Of a DNA stretch of 64,000 nt, positions 7,631 to 16,187 are shown piece after piece. The stretch is taken from positions 248,001-312,000 of the forward strand of contig NZ_JNXI01000014.1 of the NCBI RefSeq assembly GCF_000717055.1. The letters run 5' to 3'. The translations under genes and the position numbers were made by a program. The DNA comes from Streptomyces iakyrus (GTDB taxonomy: Bacteria > Actinomycetota > Actinomycetes > Streptomycetales > Streptomycetaceae). The notes under the pieces were generated by a model that made no database searches, was not told where the DNA came from, and saw only the letters and a list, made by a program, of their open reading frames with translations. The number at the start of each line of letters is the position of its first letter. The stretch's first letter is position 1.

Positions 7631-10036
7631 ATGGCGGGGCTTTCCCTCTCACAACAGTCGGGCCATCCCACCGACCTCGCGGCCGCCGTGCTGACCGATG
7701 GCAACCGCGTCCTCATCGTGGTCATCGCGGTCGTCGCGCTGGCGGCACTGGCGGTCGCGGGCGTCCTGGTGCGCCAGGTACTCGCGGCCGGCGAGGGCAC
7801 CGACAGCATGAAGAAGATCGCGGCGGCGGTCCAGGAAGGCGCGAACGCCTATCTGGCACGTCAGCTGCGCACGCTCGGCGTATTCGCCGTGGTCGTGTTC
7901 TTCCTGCTCATGCTGCTGCCCGCGGACGACTGGAGTCAGCGTGCCGGACGTTCGGTGTTCTTTCTGATCGGAGCGGCGTTCTCGGCGGCCACCGGCTATA
8001 TCGGCATGTGGCTCGCCGTGCGCAGCAATGTGCGTGTCGCCGCGGCGGCGCGTGAAGCCACCCCGGCGGAAGGCGAGCCGGAAAAGGATCTGACCGCCGT
8101 TTCGCACAAGGCGATGAAGATCGCCTTTCGCACGGGCGGCGTGGTCGGCATGTTCACGGTCGGCCTCGGCCTGCTCGGCGCCTCCTGCGTGGTGCTGGTC
8201 TACGCGGCCGACGCGCCGAAGGTGCTCGAAGGTTTCGGCCTCGGGGCCGCGCTGATCGCGATGTTCATGCGTGTCGGCGGTGGCATCTTCACCAAGGCGG
8301 CCGACGTCGGCGCCGACCTGGTCGGCAAGGTCGAACAGGGCATTCCGGAGGACGACCCGCGCAATGCCGCGACCATCGCCGACAACGTGGGCGACAACGT
8401 CGGAGACTGCGCGGGCATGGCGGCCGACCTCTTCGAGTCGTACGCAGTCACCCTGGTCGCCGCGCTGATCCTCGGCTCGGCTGCCTTCGGCGACGCCGGG
8501 CTCGGCTTCCCGCTGCTCGTGCCGGCGATCGGTGTGATCACCGCCATGATCGGCATCTTCGCGGTCGCGCCCCGGCGCGCCGACCGCAGCGGCATGAGCG
8601 CCATCAATCGCGGGTTCTTCATCTCCGCGGTGATCTCGCTGGTGCTGGTGGCGGTGGCCGTCTTCGTCTACCTGCCGGGGAAGTACTCCGAGCTCGACGG
8701 GGTCACCGACGCCGCGATCCTGGGCAAGGACGGCGACCCGCGGGTCCTCGCGCTCGTCGCGGTGGCCATCGGCATCCTGCTCGCCGCCGTGATCCAGCAA
8801 CTGACCGGCTACTTCACCGAGACCACCCGCCGGCCTGTGCGGGACATCGGCAAGAGCTCGCTCACCGGCCCGGCCACCGTCGTCCTCGCCGGTATCTCCG
8901 TCGGTCTCGAATCCGCCGTCTACACCGCCCTGTTGATCGGCCTCGGTGTGTACGGGGCGTTCCTGCTCGGTGGTACGTCGATCATGCTGGCGCTGTTCGC
9001 GGTGGCCCTGGCCGGCACCGGCCTGCTCACCACGGTCGGTGTGATCGTCGCGATGGACACCTTCGGGCCGGTCTCCGACAACGCGCAGGGCATCGCGGAG
9101 ATGTCCGGCGACGTCGAGGGTGCGGGCGCGCAGGTGCTCACCAACCTGGATGCGGTCGGCAACACCACCAAGGCGATCACCAAGGGCATCGCGATCGCCA
9201 CGGCCGTGCTCGCGGCGGCGGCGCTGTTCGGGTCGTACCGCGACGCGATCATCACCGGCGCGCGGGACGTGGGCGAGAAACTCAGCGGGGAGGGCGCCCC
9301 GATGAGCCTGATGATGGACATCTCCCAGCCCAACAACCTCGTGGGCCTCGTCGCGGGCGCGGCGGTCGTCTTCCTCTTCTCGGGGCTGGCGATCAACGCC
9401 GTGTCACGGTCGGCGGGTTCCGTGGTCTACGAGGTGCGGCGGCAGTTCCGCGAGAAGCCCGGGATCATGGACTACAGCGAGAAGCCGGAGTACGGCAAGG
9501 TCGTCGACATCTGCACCAAGGACGCCCTGCGCGAGCTCGCCACCCCCGGTCTGCTGGCGGTGATGGCGCCCATCTTCATCGGGTTCACGCTCGGCGTCGG
9601 GGCGCTCGGCGCGTTCCTGGCGGGCGCGATCGGCGCGGGCACGCTGATGGCGGTGTTCCTCGCCAACTCCGGTGGCGCCTGGGACAACGCCAAGAAACTC
9701 GTCGAGGACGGCCACCACGGCGGCAAGGGCGGCGAGGCCCACGCGGCGACCGTGATCGGAGACACGGTCGGCGACCCCTTCAAGGACACCGCGGGTCCGG
9801 CGATCAACCCGCTGCTGAAGGTCATGAACCTGGTGTCGCTGCTCATCGCACCGGCGGTGATCAAGTTCTCCTACGGCCCCGACAAGAGCGTCGGAGTGCG
9901 GATTCTGATCGCCGTCCTCGCGTTCCTCGTGATCGCGGGGGCGGTGTACGTGTCAAAGCGGCGCGGTATCGCCATGGGTGACGAGGACAACGCCGGTTCG
10001 GCACCCAAGTCGGCCGATCCGGCGGTGGTTTCGTAG
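7631..10036 (+). CDS. hppA: Membrane-bound proton-translocating pyrophosphatase
   Basis: This 801-residue integral membrane enzyme couples pyrophosphate hydrolysis to proton pumping. About 16 hydrophobic segments are visible. The substrate loop is DVGADLVGKVEQGIPEDDPR, followed by the NVGDNVGDCAGMAADLFESY motif; a second metal/substrate site is near DTVGDPFKDTAGPAINPLLK. The residue that separates K+-dependent from K+-independent enzymes is a lysine here (GNTTK, Lys514), so it should be K+-independent and H+-pumping. Start: ATG with AAGGAGGA upstream. The N-terminal extension with FSLSQQS-type residues and its length are usual for Streptomyces. Single-gene unit. Confidence 0.97.
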   Translation: MAGLSLSQQSGHPTDLAAAVLTDGNRVLIVVIAVVALAALAVAGVLVRQVLAAGEGTDSMKKIAAAVQEGANAYLARQLRTLGVFAVVVFFLLMLLPADDWSQRAGRSVFFLIGAAFSAATGYIGMWLAVRSNVRVAAAAREATPAEGEPEKDLTAVSHKAMKIAFRTGGVVGMFTVGLGLLGASCVVLVYAADAPKVLEGFGLGAALIAMFMRVGGGIFTKAADVGADLVGKVEQGIPEDDPRNAATIADNVGDNVGDCAGMAADLFESYAVTLVAALILGSAAFGDAGLGFPLLVPAIGVITAMIGIFAVAPRRADRSGMSAINRGFFISAVISLVLVAVAVFVYLPGKYSELDGVTDAAILGKDGDPRVLALVAVAIGILLAAVIQQLTGYFTETTRRPVRDIGKSSLTGPATVVLAGISVGLESAVYTALLIGLGVYGAFLLGGTSIMLALFAVALAGTGLLTTVGVIVAMDTFGPVSDNAQGIAEMSGDVEGAGAQVLTNLDAVGNTTKAITKGIAIATAVLAAAALFGSYRDAIITGARDVGEKLSGEGAPMSLMMDISQPNNLVGLVAGAAVVFLFSGLAINAVSRSAGSVVYEVRRQFREKPGIMDYSEKPEYGKVVDICTKDALRELATPGLLAVMAPIFIGFTLGVGALGAFLAGAIGAGTLMAVFLANSGGAWDNAKKLVEDGHHGGKGGEAHAATVIGDTVGDPFKDTAGPAINPLLKVMNLVSLLIAPAVIKFSYGPDKSVGVRILIAVLAFLVIAGAVYVSKRRGIAMGDEDNAGSAPKSADPAVVS

Positions 10037-10246
10037 GAAGGTTTCCGGGCCCTGGCTCAAGGTGCGGGCGGGCGGCGCGTGTTGACGCGTCGCCCGCCCG
10101 CGCTGTGTGGGTACACGCTCACGCGTGAGCCTTATCTCGCTTGGTGCAAAAGGTTACAAAACGGTCTTAATAGACGTCCGGCGTGCGGTTGCCGTGCATC
10201 TGGCGTGTATGTTCCGGGGCCGAGAGCCATGGAAGGGACCAAACCG

Positions 10247-10819
10247 GTGAACAAGAAGCTCGCGGCCGCACTGTCCGGCGGTGCGGTACTGGTACTGGCG
10301 CTGTCGGGCTGCGGCGGCGACGACAGCAACGAGAAGCTGGACTCCTGGGCCAAGCAGGTCTGTGACGCCGTACAGCCGCAGGCCAAGAAGATCGAGTCGG
10401 CCAATGCCGCGATCCAGAAGGAGACCTCCGACAACAGCACGCCGGAGGACGTCCAGAAGACCGACGCCCAGGCCTTCCAGGACATGTCCGACGCCTACAA
10501 GGCGATCGGGACCGCCGTGAACAAGGCCGGGGCCCCGGACGTCGAGAACGGCGAGAAGAAGCAGCAGGACGCGGTCAAGGAGCTCAACTCCATCTCCGCC
10601 TCGTACGCCTCGCTGAAGAAGCAGGTCGACGGGCTCGACACCAAGGACCAGGGCAAGTTCGCCGACGGTCTGAAGGACATCGCCACGGAGCTGGACAAGC
10701 TGAGCCAGAGCGGGAACGACGCCCTCAGGAACCTGGAGGAGGGCGAGGTCGGCCAGGCGATGGCCAAGCAGTCCAGCTGCAAGGCGGCCACGGCGTCGGC
10801 AGGGGCCACGCAGAGCTGA
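10247..10819 (+). CDS. Small secreted lipoprotein, helical
   Basis: This 190-residue protein has a lysine-containing N-region, a hydrophobic stretch and the lipobox LSGC near residue 21, so it should be lipid-anchored on the outer face of the membrane. The mature part is charged and helical, with heptad-like runs around SDAYKAIGTAVNKA, VKELNSISASYASLKKQVDGL and ATELDKLSQSGNDAL. One cysteine follows near the end (QSSCKAATA). The GTG start has GGAAGGGA upstream; an in-frame ATG six codons earlier overlaps that site. No enzymatic motif is seen; the function is unknown. Confidence 0.8.
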   Translation: MNKKLAAALSGGAVLVLALSGCGGDDSNEKLDSWAKQVCDAVQPQAKKIESANAAIQKETSDNSTPEDVQKTDAQAFQDMSDAYKAIGTAVNKAGAPDVENGEKKQQDAVKELNSISASYASLKKQVDGLDTKDQGKFADGLKDIATELDKLSQSGNDALRNLEEGEVGQAMAKQSSCKAATASAGATQS

Positions 10820-10902
10820 GGCCCCGAGCGGCGGGCCGTGCAGGCACGCGGGCGCGACGGCTGAGCCGTAGGTGACCGCCGGTGTCCGATGTGCCGTACG
10901 GC

Positions 10903-10954
10903 GCGAACGCGTGCGCATCGCCGTACGTGGCGAACGCGTGCGCATCGCCGCACG
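10903..10954. repeat. 25-bp direct repeat upstream of the methyltransferase gene
   Basis: Two copies of GCGAACGCGTGCGCATCGCC followed by G(T/C)ACG, starting at 10903 and 10930 (27-bp spacing), differ at one base. They sit 40-90 bases before the next gene's start, so they could be an operator or simply a local duplication. Confidence 0.7.
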
Positions 10955-10993
10955 GGCACGTGCGGCGCCCGCACCGGCGGCCACAATGGGGGC

Positions 10994-12523
10994 GTGAGTA
11001 ACGCCAGCCAGTCACCCCTGCCCCCGCTGCCCGCCTCCGACCGTCCCGAAGCCGCCGCCCGGCTCCGGGACGCCCTGCTCGCGGCCTCCTTCACCGCCGA
11101 CGGGCTGCTCGAACTGCTCGGCGCCCCCGCCTACGCGGCACTGGCCCGCAGCGAAACCGTGCCCGCGCTCCGGGCGACCCGCGGGGACACCCCCCTGGAG
11201 ATGCTCGTCCGGCTGTTCCTGCTGCAGCAGCCCGTGCCGCACGCGCGCGTCGCGGAGGTCCTGCCCGTGGACGCCTGCCTGGAGAGCGGCTGGCTGGCCC
11301 GGGCCGACGGGGACGAACTCGCCGCGACGGTGGACGTCCGGCCCTACGGCGGGCCCGGCGGCGAGGACTGGTTCATCGTGTCGGACCTCGGCTGCGCGGT
11401 CGGCGGCGCCGGCGGGATCGGCCGGCGCGAGGAGGGCGTCGTCCTCGGAGTCGGCGGCGCCTCGATGACCCTCGCCGGAATCACCGTCCGCAAGCCCGTC
11501 GCCGCCGCGCTCGACCTCGGCACCGGCTCCGGCATCCAGGCCCTGCACGCCGCGCAGCACGCCACGCGCGTGGTGGCCACCGACCTCAACCCGCGCGCCC
11601 TGCACATCACCGCCCTCACGCTGGCGCTGTCCGGCACCGCGTCCGCCGACCTGCGCGAGGGCTCCCTCTTCGAGCCCGTGCGCGGCGACGAGACGTACGA
11701 CCTGATCGTCTCCAACCCGCCCTTCGTGATCTCGCCCGGCGCCCGGCTCACCTACCGCGACGGCGGGATGGGCGGGGACGATCTGTGCCGCACGCTCGTT
11801 CAACAGGCGGGCGACCGTCTGAACGAGGGCGGGTTCGCCCAGTTCCTGGCGAACTGGCAGCACGTGGAAGGGGAGGACTGGCAGGACAGGCTCAGGTCAT
11901 GGGTACCCCGGGGCTGCGACGCGTGGATCGTGCAGCGCGAGGTGCAGGACGTCAACCAGTACGCCGAGCTGTGGCTGCGTGACGCGGGCGATCACCAGGG
12001 CGACGCGGCGGAGTACCAGGCGCGGTACGACGCATGGCTCGACGAGTTCGAGGCGCGCAAGGTGAAGGCCGTCGGCTTCGGCTGGATCACCCTGCGCAGG
12101 ACGGGTGCCGCCGTGCCCTCGCTCACGGTGGAGGAGTGGCCGCACCCGGTCGAGCAGCCGCTCGGCGACACGATCCGGGCCCACTTCGACCGGCTCGACC
12201 ACCTGCGCGACCACGACGACGCCGCGCTGCTCGAAGGGCGTTTCCGGCTCGCCGCGGAAATCGTGCAGGAGCAGGTCGGGCTGCCCGGCGCGGAGGACCC
12301 CGAGCACGTCGTGCTGCGCCAGAACCGCGGCATGCGCCGGGCGACCCGGGTGGACACGGTCGGTGCGGGCTTCGCGGGCGTGTGCGACGGCACGATGAGC
12401 GCGGGCCGCATCCTCGACGCCATCGCCCAGCTGATCGGGGAGGACCCGGTGCTGCTGCGCGACCGCACACCGGCCCAGATCCGGCTGCTGGTCGAACAGG
12501 GGTTCCTGGAGCCGGTCCGCTGA
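10994..12523 (+). CDS. Class I SAM-dependent methyltransferase with NPPF motif
   Basis: This 509-residue protein has a Rossmann methyltransferase core in its middle: ALDLGTGSGIQALHAAQHA (motif I), VVATDLNPRALHITALTL (motif II) and VSNPPFVISPG (motif IV, the NPPF/Y seen in N-methyltransferases acting on amide or adenine nitrogen, such as HemK/RsmC-type enzymes). The N-terminal ~150 residues form a helical domain, and the C-terminal ~190 residues (from ~320) form a separate domain. The architecture matches a conserved actinobacterial family, but the substrate is not known to me. The GTG start gives MSNASQSP. A strong hairpin overlaps the stop codon. Confidence 0.85.
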   Translation: MSNASQSPLPPLPASDRPEAAARLRDALLAASFTADGLLELLGAPAYAALARSETVPALRATRGDTPLEMLVRLFLLQQPVPHARVAEVLPVDACLESGWLARADGDELAATVDVRPYGGPGGEDWFIVSDLGCAVGGAGGIGRREEGVVLGVGGASMTLAGITVRKPVAAALDLGTGSGIQALHAAQHATRVVATDLNPRALHITALTLALSGTASADLREGSLFEPVRGDETYDLIVSNPPFVISPGARLTYRDGGMGGDDLCRTLVQQAGDRLNEGGFAQFLANWQHVEGEDWQDRLRSWVPRGCDAWIVQREVQDVNQYAELWLRDAGDHQGDAAEYQARYDAWLDEFEARKVKAVGFGWITLRRTGAAVPSLTVEEWPHPVEQPLGDTIRAHFDRLDHLRDHDDAALLEGRFRLAAEIVQEQVGLPGAEDPEHVVLRQNRGMRRATRVDTVGAGFAGVCDGTMSAGRILDAIAQLIGEDPVLLRDRTPAQIRLLVEQGFLEPVR

Positions 12524-12549
12524 GCGGACCGCCGAGGGGCGGCCTCGGG
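12513..12549 (+). terminator. Tandem hairpins at the methyltransferase 3' end
   Basis: CGGTCCGC-TGA-GCGGACCG is an 8-bp stem whose loop is the stop codon itself. A second hairpin (CCGAGG / CCTCGG) follows directly. No T run follows, so it may act as a transcript end or as an RNA stabiliser. Confidence 0.55.
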
Positions 12550-12746
12550 GGGCTTCGAGGCGGCTCGCCAACAAATTCGAGTCGATTTGAACACCTCGTC
12601 CGAGACGGTTCGTGAGGAACCGGACGACCTTGATCCGCCCCTGTGTCGCCCCGGCGTTCACCTCGGGTTCGTCTGCCCGCCGCCTGCGCGTGTCAGCCTC
12701 CCGTGGCTGGGAATGCGCGGACAGGGGAAAAGGGGCGCGGCGGGTC

Positions 12747-12944
12747 ATGGAGAGTGCACCGGCGATCTTCGCGGGAGCGGTGTTCTCCCTGTTCGGAGGC
12801 GGGCTGCTGGCGTGGACGGCGACGCGCGTGCGTCAGGACCGGCCCGTCGCCGAGGGTGTGCGGCCGGTCGCGTCGGCGGCCTTCGCAGCCCTCGTCGCGG
12901 TGCTCGCCCTGGCGGCCGGAACCTGGTGCTTCACCCGCCTCTGA
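12747..12944 (+). CDS. Small membrane protein, unknown function
   Basis: This 65-residue protein has two predicted membrane helices (SAPAIFAGAVFSLFGGGLLAW and AAFAALVAVLALAAGTWCF) separated by a short charged loop (TATRVRQDRPVAEG). The ATG is preceded by a GGGGCGCGG purine-poor stretch, so the ribosome-binding site is weak. A longer open frame begins 45 codons earlier, but that part looks non-coding. Its position before topA resembles a small hypothetical gene seen there in other Streptomyces (memory only). Its function is not recognised. Confidence 0.6.
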   Translation: MESAPAIFAGAVFSLFGGGLLAWTATRVRQDRPVAEGVRPVASAAFAALVAVLALAAGTWCFTRL

Positions 12945-13082
12945 GACCCCCTCCGGCGACGTGCCCGTGGGTGACCGGGACGTCGCACTGCGTACGGGGC
13001 CGGGCCGGCTCCCGCTACGCCGGGCGGCAGGATTGGTGGTAGTCGGGTTACCGTTCGAGTGGCCGTTGCGGGCTTTTCCCGT

Positions 13083-13113
13083 TTGACACGGGGGCGGGAT
13101 GTACCGTCACACT
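13083..13113 (+). promoter_or_regulatory. Candidate topA promoter
   Basis: A perfect -35 hexamer TTGACA (13083-13088) is followed 17-19 bases later by a poor -10 region (GTCACACT). It lies about 80 bases before the topA TTG. In Streptomyces, topA is induced by changes in supercoiling, so an unusual -10 or spacer may be functional. This is inference from one good hexamer. Confidence 0.45.
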
Positions 13114-13190
13114 CCGCAGCGTCACCACGTACCCAGCCCCGGTAAGCGACTCCGGGGAGGCCCCAGCGTCGACCGGAGAGAAGAGCGAAG

Positions 13191-16034
13191 TTGTCCCCGA
13201 CCAGCGAGACCGCGAAGGGCGGCCGCCGACTCGTCATCGTCGAGTCGCCTGCCAAGGCGAAGACGATCAAGGGCTATCTCGGCCCCGGCTACATCGTCGA
13301 GGCGAGCGTCGGGCACATCCGCGACCTTCCCAACGGCGCCGCCGAGGTGCCCGAGAAGTACACCGGCGAGGTCCGCCGCCTCGGTGTGGACGTCGAACAC
13401 GACTTCGCGCCGATCTATGTGGTCAACGCCGACAAGAAGGCGCAGGTCAAGAAGCTCAAGGACCTGCTGAAGGAGTCCGACGAACTCTTCCTCGCCACCG
13501 ATGAGGACCGCGAGGGCGAGGCCATCGCCTGGCACCTCCAGGAAGTGCTGAAGCCCAAGGTCCCGGTCAAGCGGATGGTCTTCCACGAGATCACCAAGGC
13601 CGCGATCCAGGCCGCCGTGGCCAACCCGCGCCAGCTCAACCAGAAGCTCGTCGACGCCCAGGAGACCCGCCGCATCCTCGACCGCCTCTACGGCTACGAG
13701 GTCTCGCCGGTCCTGTGGAAGAAGGTCATGCCGCGCCTGTCGGCCGGCCGTGTCCAGTCGGTCGCCACACGTCTCGTGGTGGAGCGGGAACGCGAGCGCA
13801 TCGCCTTTCGTTCGGCTGAGTACTGGGACCTGACGGGCACCTTCGCGACCGGCCGCGCGGGAGACTCGTCGGACCCGTCGTCGCTGGTCGCGCGTCTGCA
13901 GACCGTCGACGGCAGGCGGGTCGCGCAGGGCCGCGACTTCGACTCCCTGGGACAACTGAAGAGCGCGAACACCCTCCACCTCGACGAGGCGAACGCCCGC
14001 GCCCTGGCCGTCGCCCTGGAGCAGACGCGGTTCGCCGTCCGCTCCGTCGAGTCCAAGCCGTACCGCCGCTCGCCGTACGCCCCGTTCCGTACGACGACGA
14101 TGCAGCAGGAGGCCAGCCGCAAGCTCGGCTTCGGTGCGAAGGCCACGATGCAGGTCGCGCAGAAGCTGTACGAGAACGGCTACATCACCTACATGCGTAC
14201 GGACTCCACGACCCTGAGCGACACGGCGGTCGCCGCCGCCCGTGCCCAGGTCACGCAGCTGTACGGCGCCGACTACCTGCCGCCGCAGCCGAGGACGTAC
14301 GCCGGGAAGGTCAAGAACGCGCAGGAGGCCCACGAGGCGATCCGCCCCTCGGGTGATCGTTTCCGCACTCCCGCCGAGACCGGGCTGACCGGTGACCAGT
14401 TCAAGCTCTACGAGCTGATCTGGAAGCGGACCGTCGCCTCCCAGATGAAGGACGCGACCGGCAACAGCGTCACGGTGAAGATCGGCGGCACGGCGGCCGA
14501 CGGCCGGGACGTCGAGTTCAGCGCGTCCGGCAAGACGATCACCTTCCACGGCTTCCTGAAGGCCTACGTCGAGGGCGCCGACGACCCGAACGCGGAGCTC
14601 GACGACCGCGAGCGCCGGCTGCCGCAGGTCTCCGAGGGCGACGCCCTGAGCGCCCAGGAGATCACGGTCGACGGGCACGCCACCAAGCCCCCGGCCCGCT
14701 ACACCGAGGCCTCCCTGGTCAAGGAGCTGGAAGAGCGCGAGATCGGCCGCCCGTCGACGTACGCGTCGATCATCGGCACGATCCTCGACCGCGGCTACGT
14801 GTTCAAGAAGGGCACGGCCCTGGTGCCGTCCTTCTTGTCCTTCGCCGTGGTCAACCTCCTGGAGAAGCACTTCGGGCGGCTCGTCGACTACGACTTCACC
14901 GCCAAGATGGAGGATGACCTCGACCGCATCGCCCGCGGTGAGGCCCAGTCCGTGCCGTGGCTGAAGCGGTTCTACTTCGGCGAGGGCACGGTCAGCGGCG
15001 GCGCGGCCGACGCCGGCAACGGCGACGGGGACCACCTCGGCGGCCTCAAGGAACTGGTCACCGACCTGGGCGCGATCGACGCCCGCGAGGTGTCCTCGTT
15101 CCCCGTGGGCAACGACATCGTGCTGCGCGTCGGGCGCTACGGCCCCTACATCGAGCGCGGCGAGAAGGACACCGAGCAGCACCAGCGCGCCGACATCCCC
15201 GACGACCTGGCGCCCGACGAGCTGACCGTCGACCTCGCGGAGGAGCTGCTCGCCAAGCCGAGCGGCGACTACGAGCTGGGCACGGACCCGGCCACCGGCC
15301 ACACGATCGTCGCCAAGGACGGCCGCTACGGCCCGTACGTGACGGAGGTCCTCCCCGAGGGCACCCCGAAGACGGGCAAGAACGCGGTCAAGCCGCGCAC
15401 GGCGTCCCTGTTCAAGACGATGTCCCTCGACACGGTGACCCTCGACGACGCCCTCAAACTGATGTCGCTGCCGCGTGTCGTCGGCGCCGACGCCGAGGGC
15501 CAGGAGATCACCGCGCAGAACGGCCGCTACGGCCCGTACCTGAAGAAGGGCACGGACTCGCGCTCGCTCCAGGCCGAGGAGCAGCTCTTCACGATCACGC
15601 TGGAGGAGGCGCTGGCGATCTACGCCCAGCCCAAGCAGCGTGGCCGGGCCGCGGCCAAGCCGCCGCTGAAGGAGCTGGGCACCGACCCGGTCAGCGAGAA
15701 GCCGGTCGTGGTCAAGGACGGCCGCTTCGGCCCGTACGTCACCGACGGGGAGACCAACGCGACCCTGCGCTCGGGCGACAGCGTCGAGGACATCACCCCG
15801 GAGCGCGGTTACGAGCTGCTCGCCGAGAAGCGCGCCAAGGGGCCGGCGAAGAAGACCGCGAAGAAGGCGGCTAAGAAGGCGCCGGCGAAGAAGACGACGA
15901 CGGCCAAGAAGACCGCGGCGAAGAAGACCACGACCGCGAAGAAGACGACGGCGAAGAAGACCACCGCGAAGAAGACGGCCGCCAAGACGGCGACGGCCAA
16001 GACGGCGACCGCTGCCAAGTCCGCGGAGGACTGA
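13191..16034 (+). CDS. topA: DNA topoisomerase I (type IA)
   Basis: This 947-residue enzyme relaxes negative supercoils. The TOPRIM domain opens with VIVESPAKAKTI and has the acidic triad LATDEDREGEAIAWH. The active-site tyrosine is Tyr334 in YITYMRTDST. The C-terminal half holds repeated small domains with GRYGPYV/GRFGPYV motifs (four or five copies) in place of zinc fingers, and the last ~65 residues are a Lys/Ala tail (KKTAAKKTTTAKKTTAKK-like) that promotes processive DNA binding in Streptomyces TopA. The start is a TTG, supported by the purine-rich GGAGAGAAGAG upstream and by continuity of the conserved N-terminus SPTSETAKGGRRLV. Confidence 0.97.
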   Translation: MSPTSETAKGGRRLVIVESPAKAKTIKGYLGPGYIVEASVGHIRDLPNGAAEVPEKYTGEVRRLGVDVEHDFAPIYVVNADKKAQVKKLKDLLKESDELFLATDEDREGEAIAWHLQEVLKPKVPVKRMVFHEITKAAIQAAVANPRQLNQKLVDAQETRRILDRLYGYEVSPVLWKKVMPRLSAGRVQSVATRLVVERERERIAFRSAEYWDLTGTFATGRAGDSSDPSSLVARLQTVDGRRVAQGRDFDSLGQLKSANTLHLDEANARALAVALEQTRFAVRSVESKPYRRSPYAPFRTTTMQQEASRKLGFGAKATMQVAQKLYENGYITYMRTDSTTLSDTAVAAARAQVTQLYGADYLPPQPRTYAGKVKNAQEAHEAIRPSGDRFRTPAETGLTGDQFKLYELIWKRTVASQMKDATGNSVTVKIGGTAADGRDVEFSASGKTITFHGFLKAYVEGADDPNAELDDRERRLPQVSEGDALSAQEITVDGHATKPPARYTEASLVKELEEREIGRPSTYASIIGTILDRGYVFKKGTALVPSFLSFAVVNLLEKHFGRLVDYDFTAKMEDDLDRIARGEAQSVPWLKRFYFGEGTVSGGAADAGNGDGDHLGGLKELVTDLGAIDAREVSSFPVGNDIVLRVGRYGPYIERGEKDTEQHQRADIPDDLAPDELTVDLAEELLAKPSGDYELGTDPATGHTIVAKDGRYGPYVTEVLPEGTPKTGKNAVKPRTASLFKTMSLDTVTLDDALKLMSLPRVVGADAEGQEITAQNGRYGPYLKKGTDSRSLQAEEQLFTITLEEALAIYAQPKQRGRAAAKPPLKELGTDPVSEKPVVVKDGRFGPYVTDGETNATLRSGDSVEDITPERGYELLAEKRAKGPAKKTAKKAAKKAPAKKTTTAKKTAAKKTTTAKKTTAKKTTAKKTAAKTATAKTATAAKSAED

Positions 16035-16102
16035 GGCCGTTCGAGCCCTGTGCGAACCCGGACCACGGCGTCCGGGACTTCGCCCGGGGTTCGGAAAGCG
16101 AA

Positions 16103-16131
16103 CGCCCCGGCAACACTTCGGTGTCGGGGCG
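16103..16131 (+). terminator. topA terminator hairpin
   Basis: CGCCCCG pairs with CGGGGCG, with an inner ACAC-TTCG-GTGT stem and a three-base bulge (GCA). The TTCG tetraloop makes it very stable. It lies 70 bases after the topA stop. Confidence 0.7.
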
Positions 16132-16187
16132 TGCGCATGCCAGGCCGCGCCCTCCAGGGTGTCGGTGGCTCCCGATAGGCTGAACGC

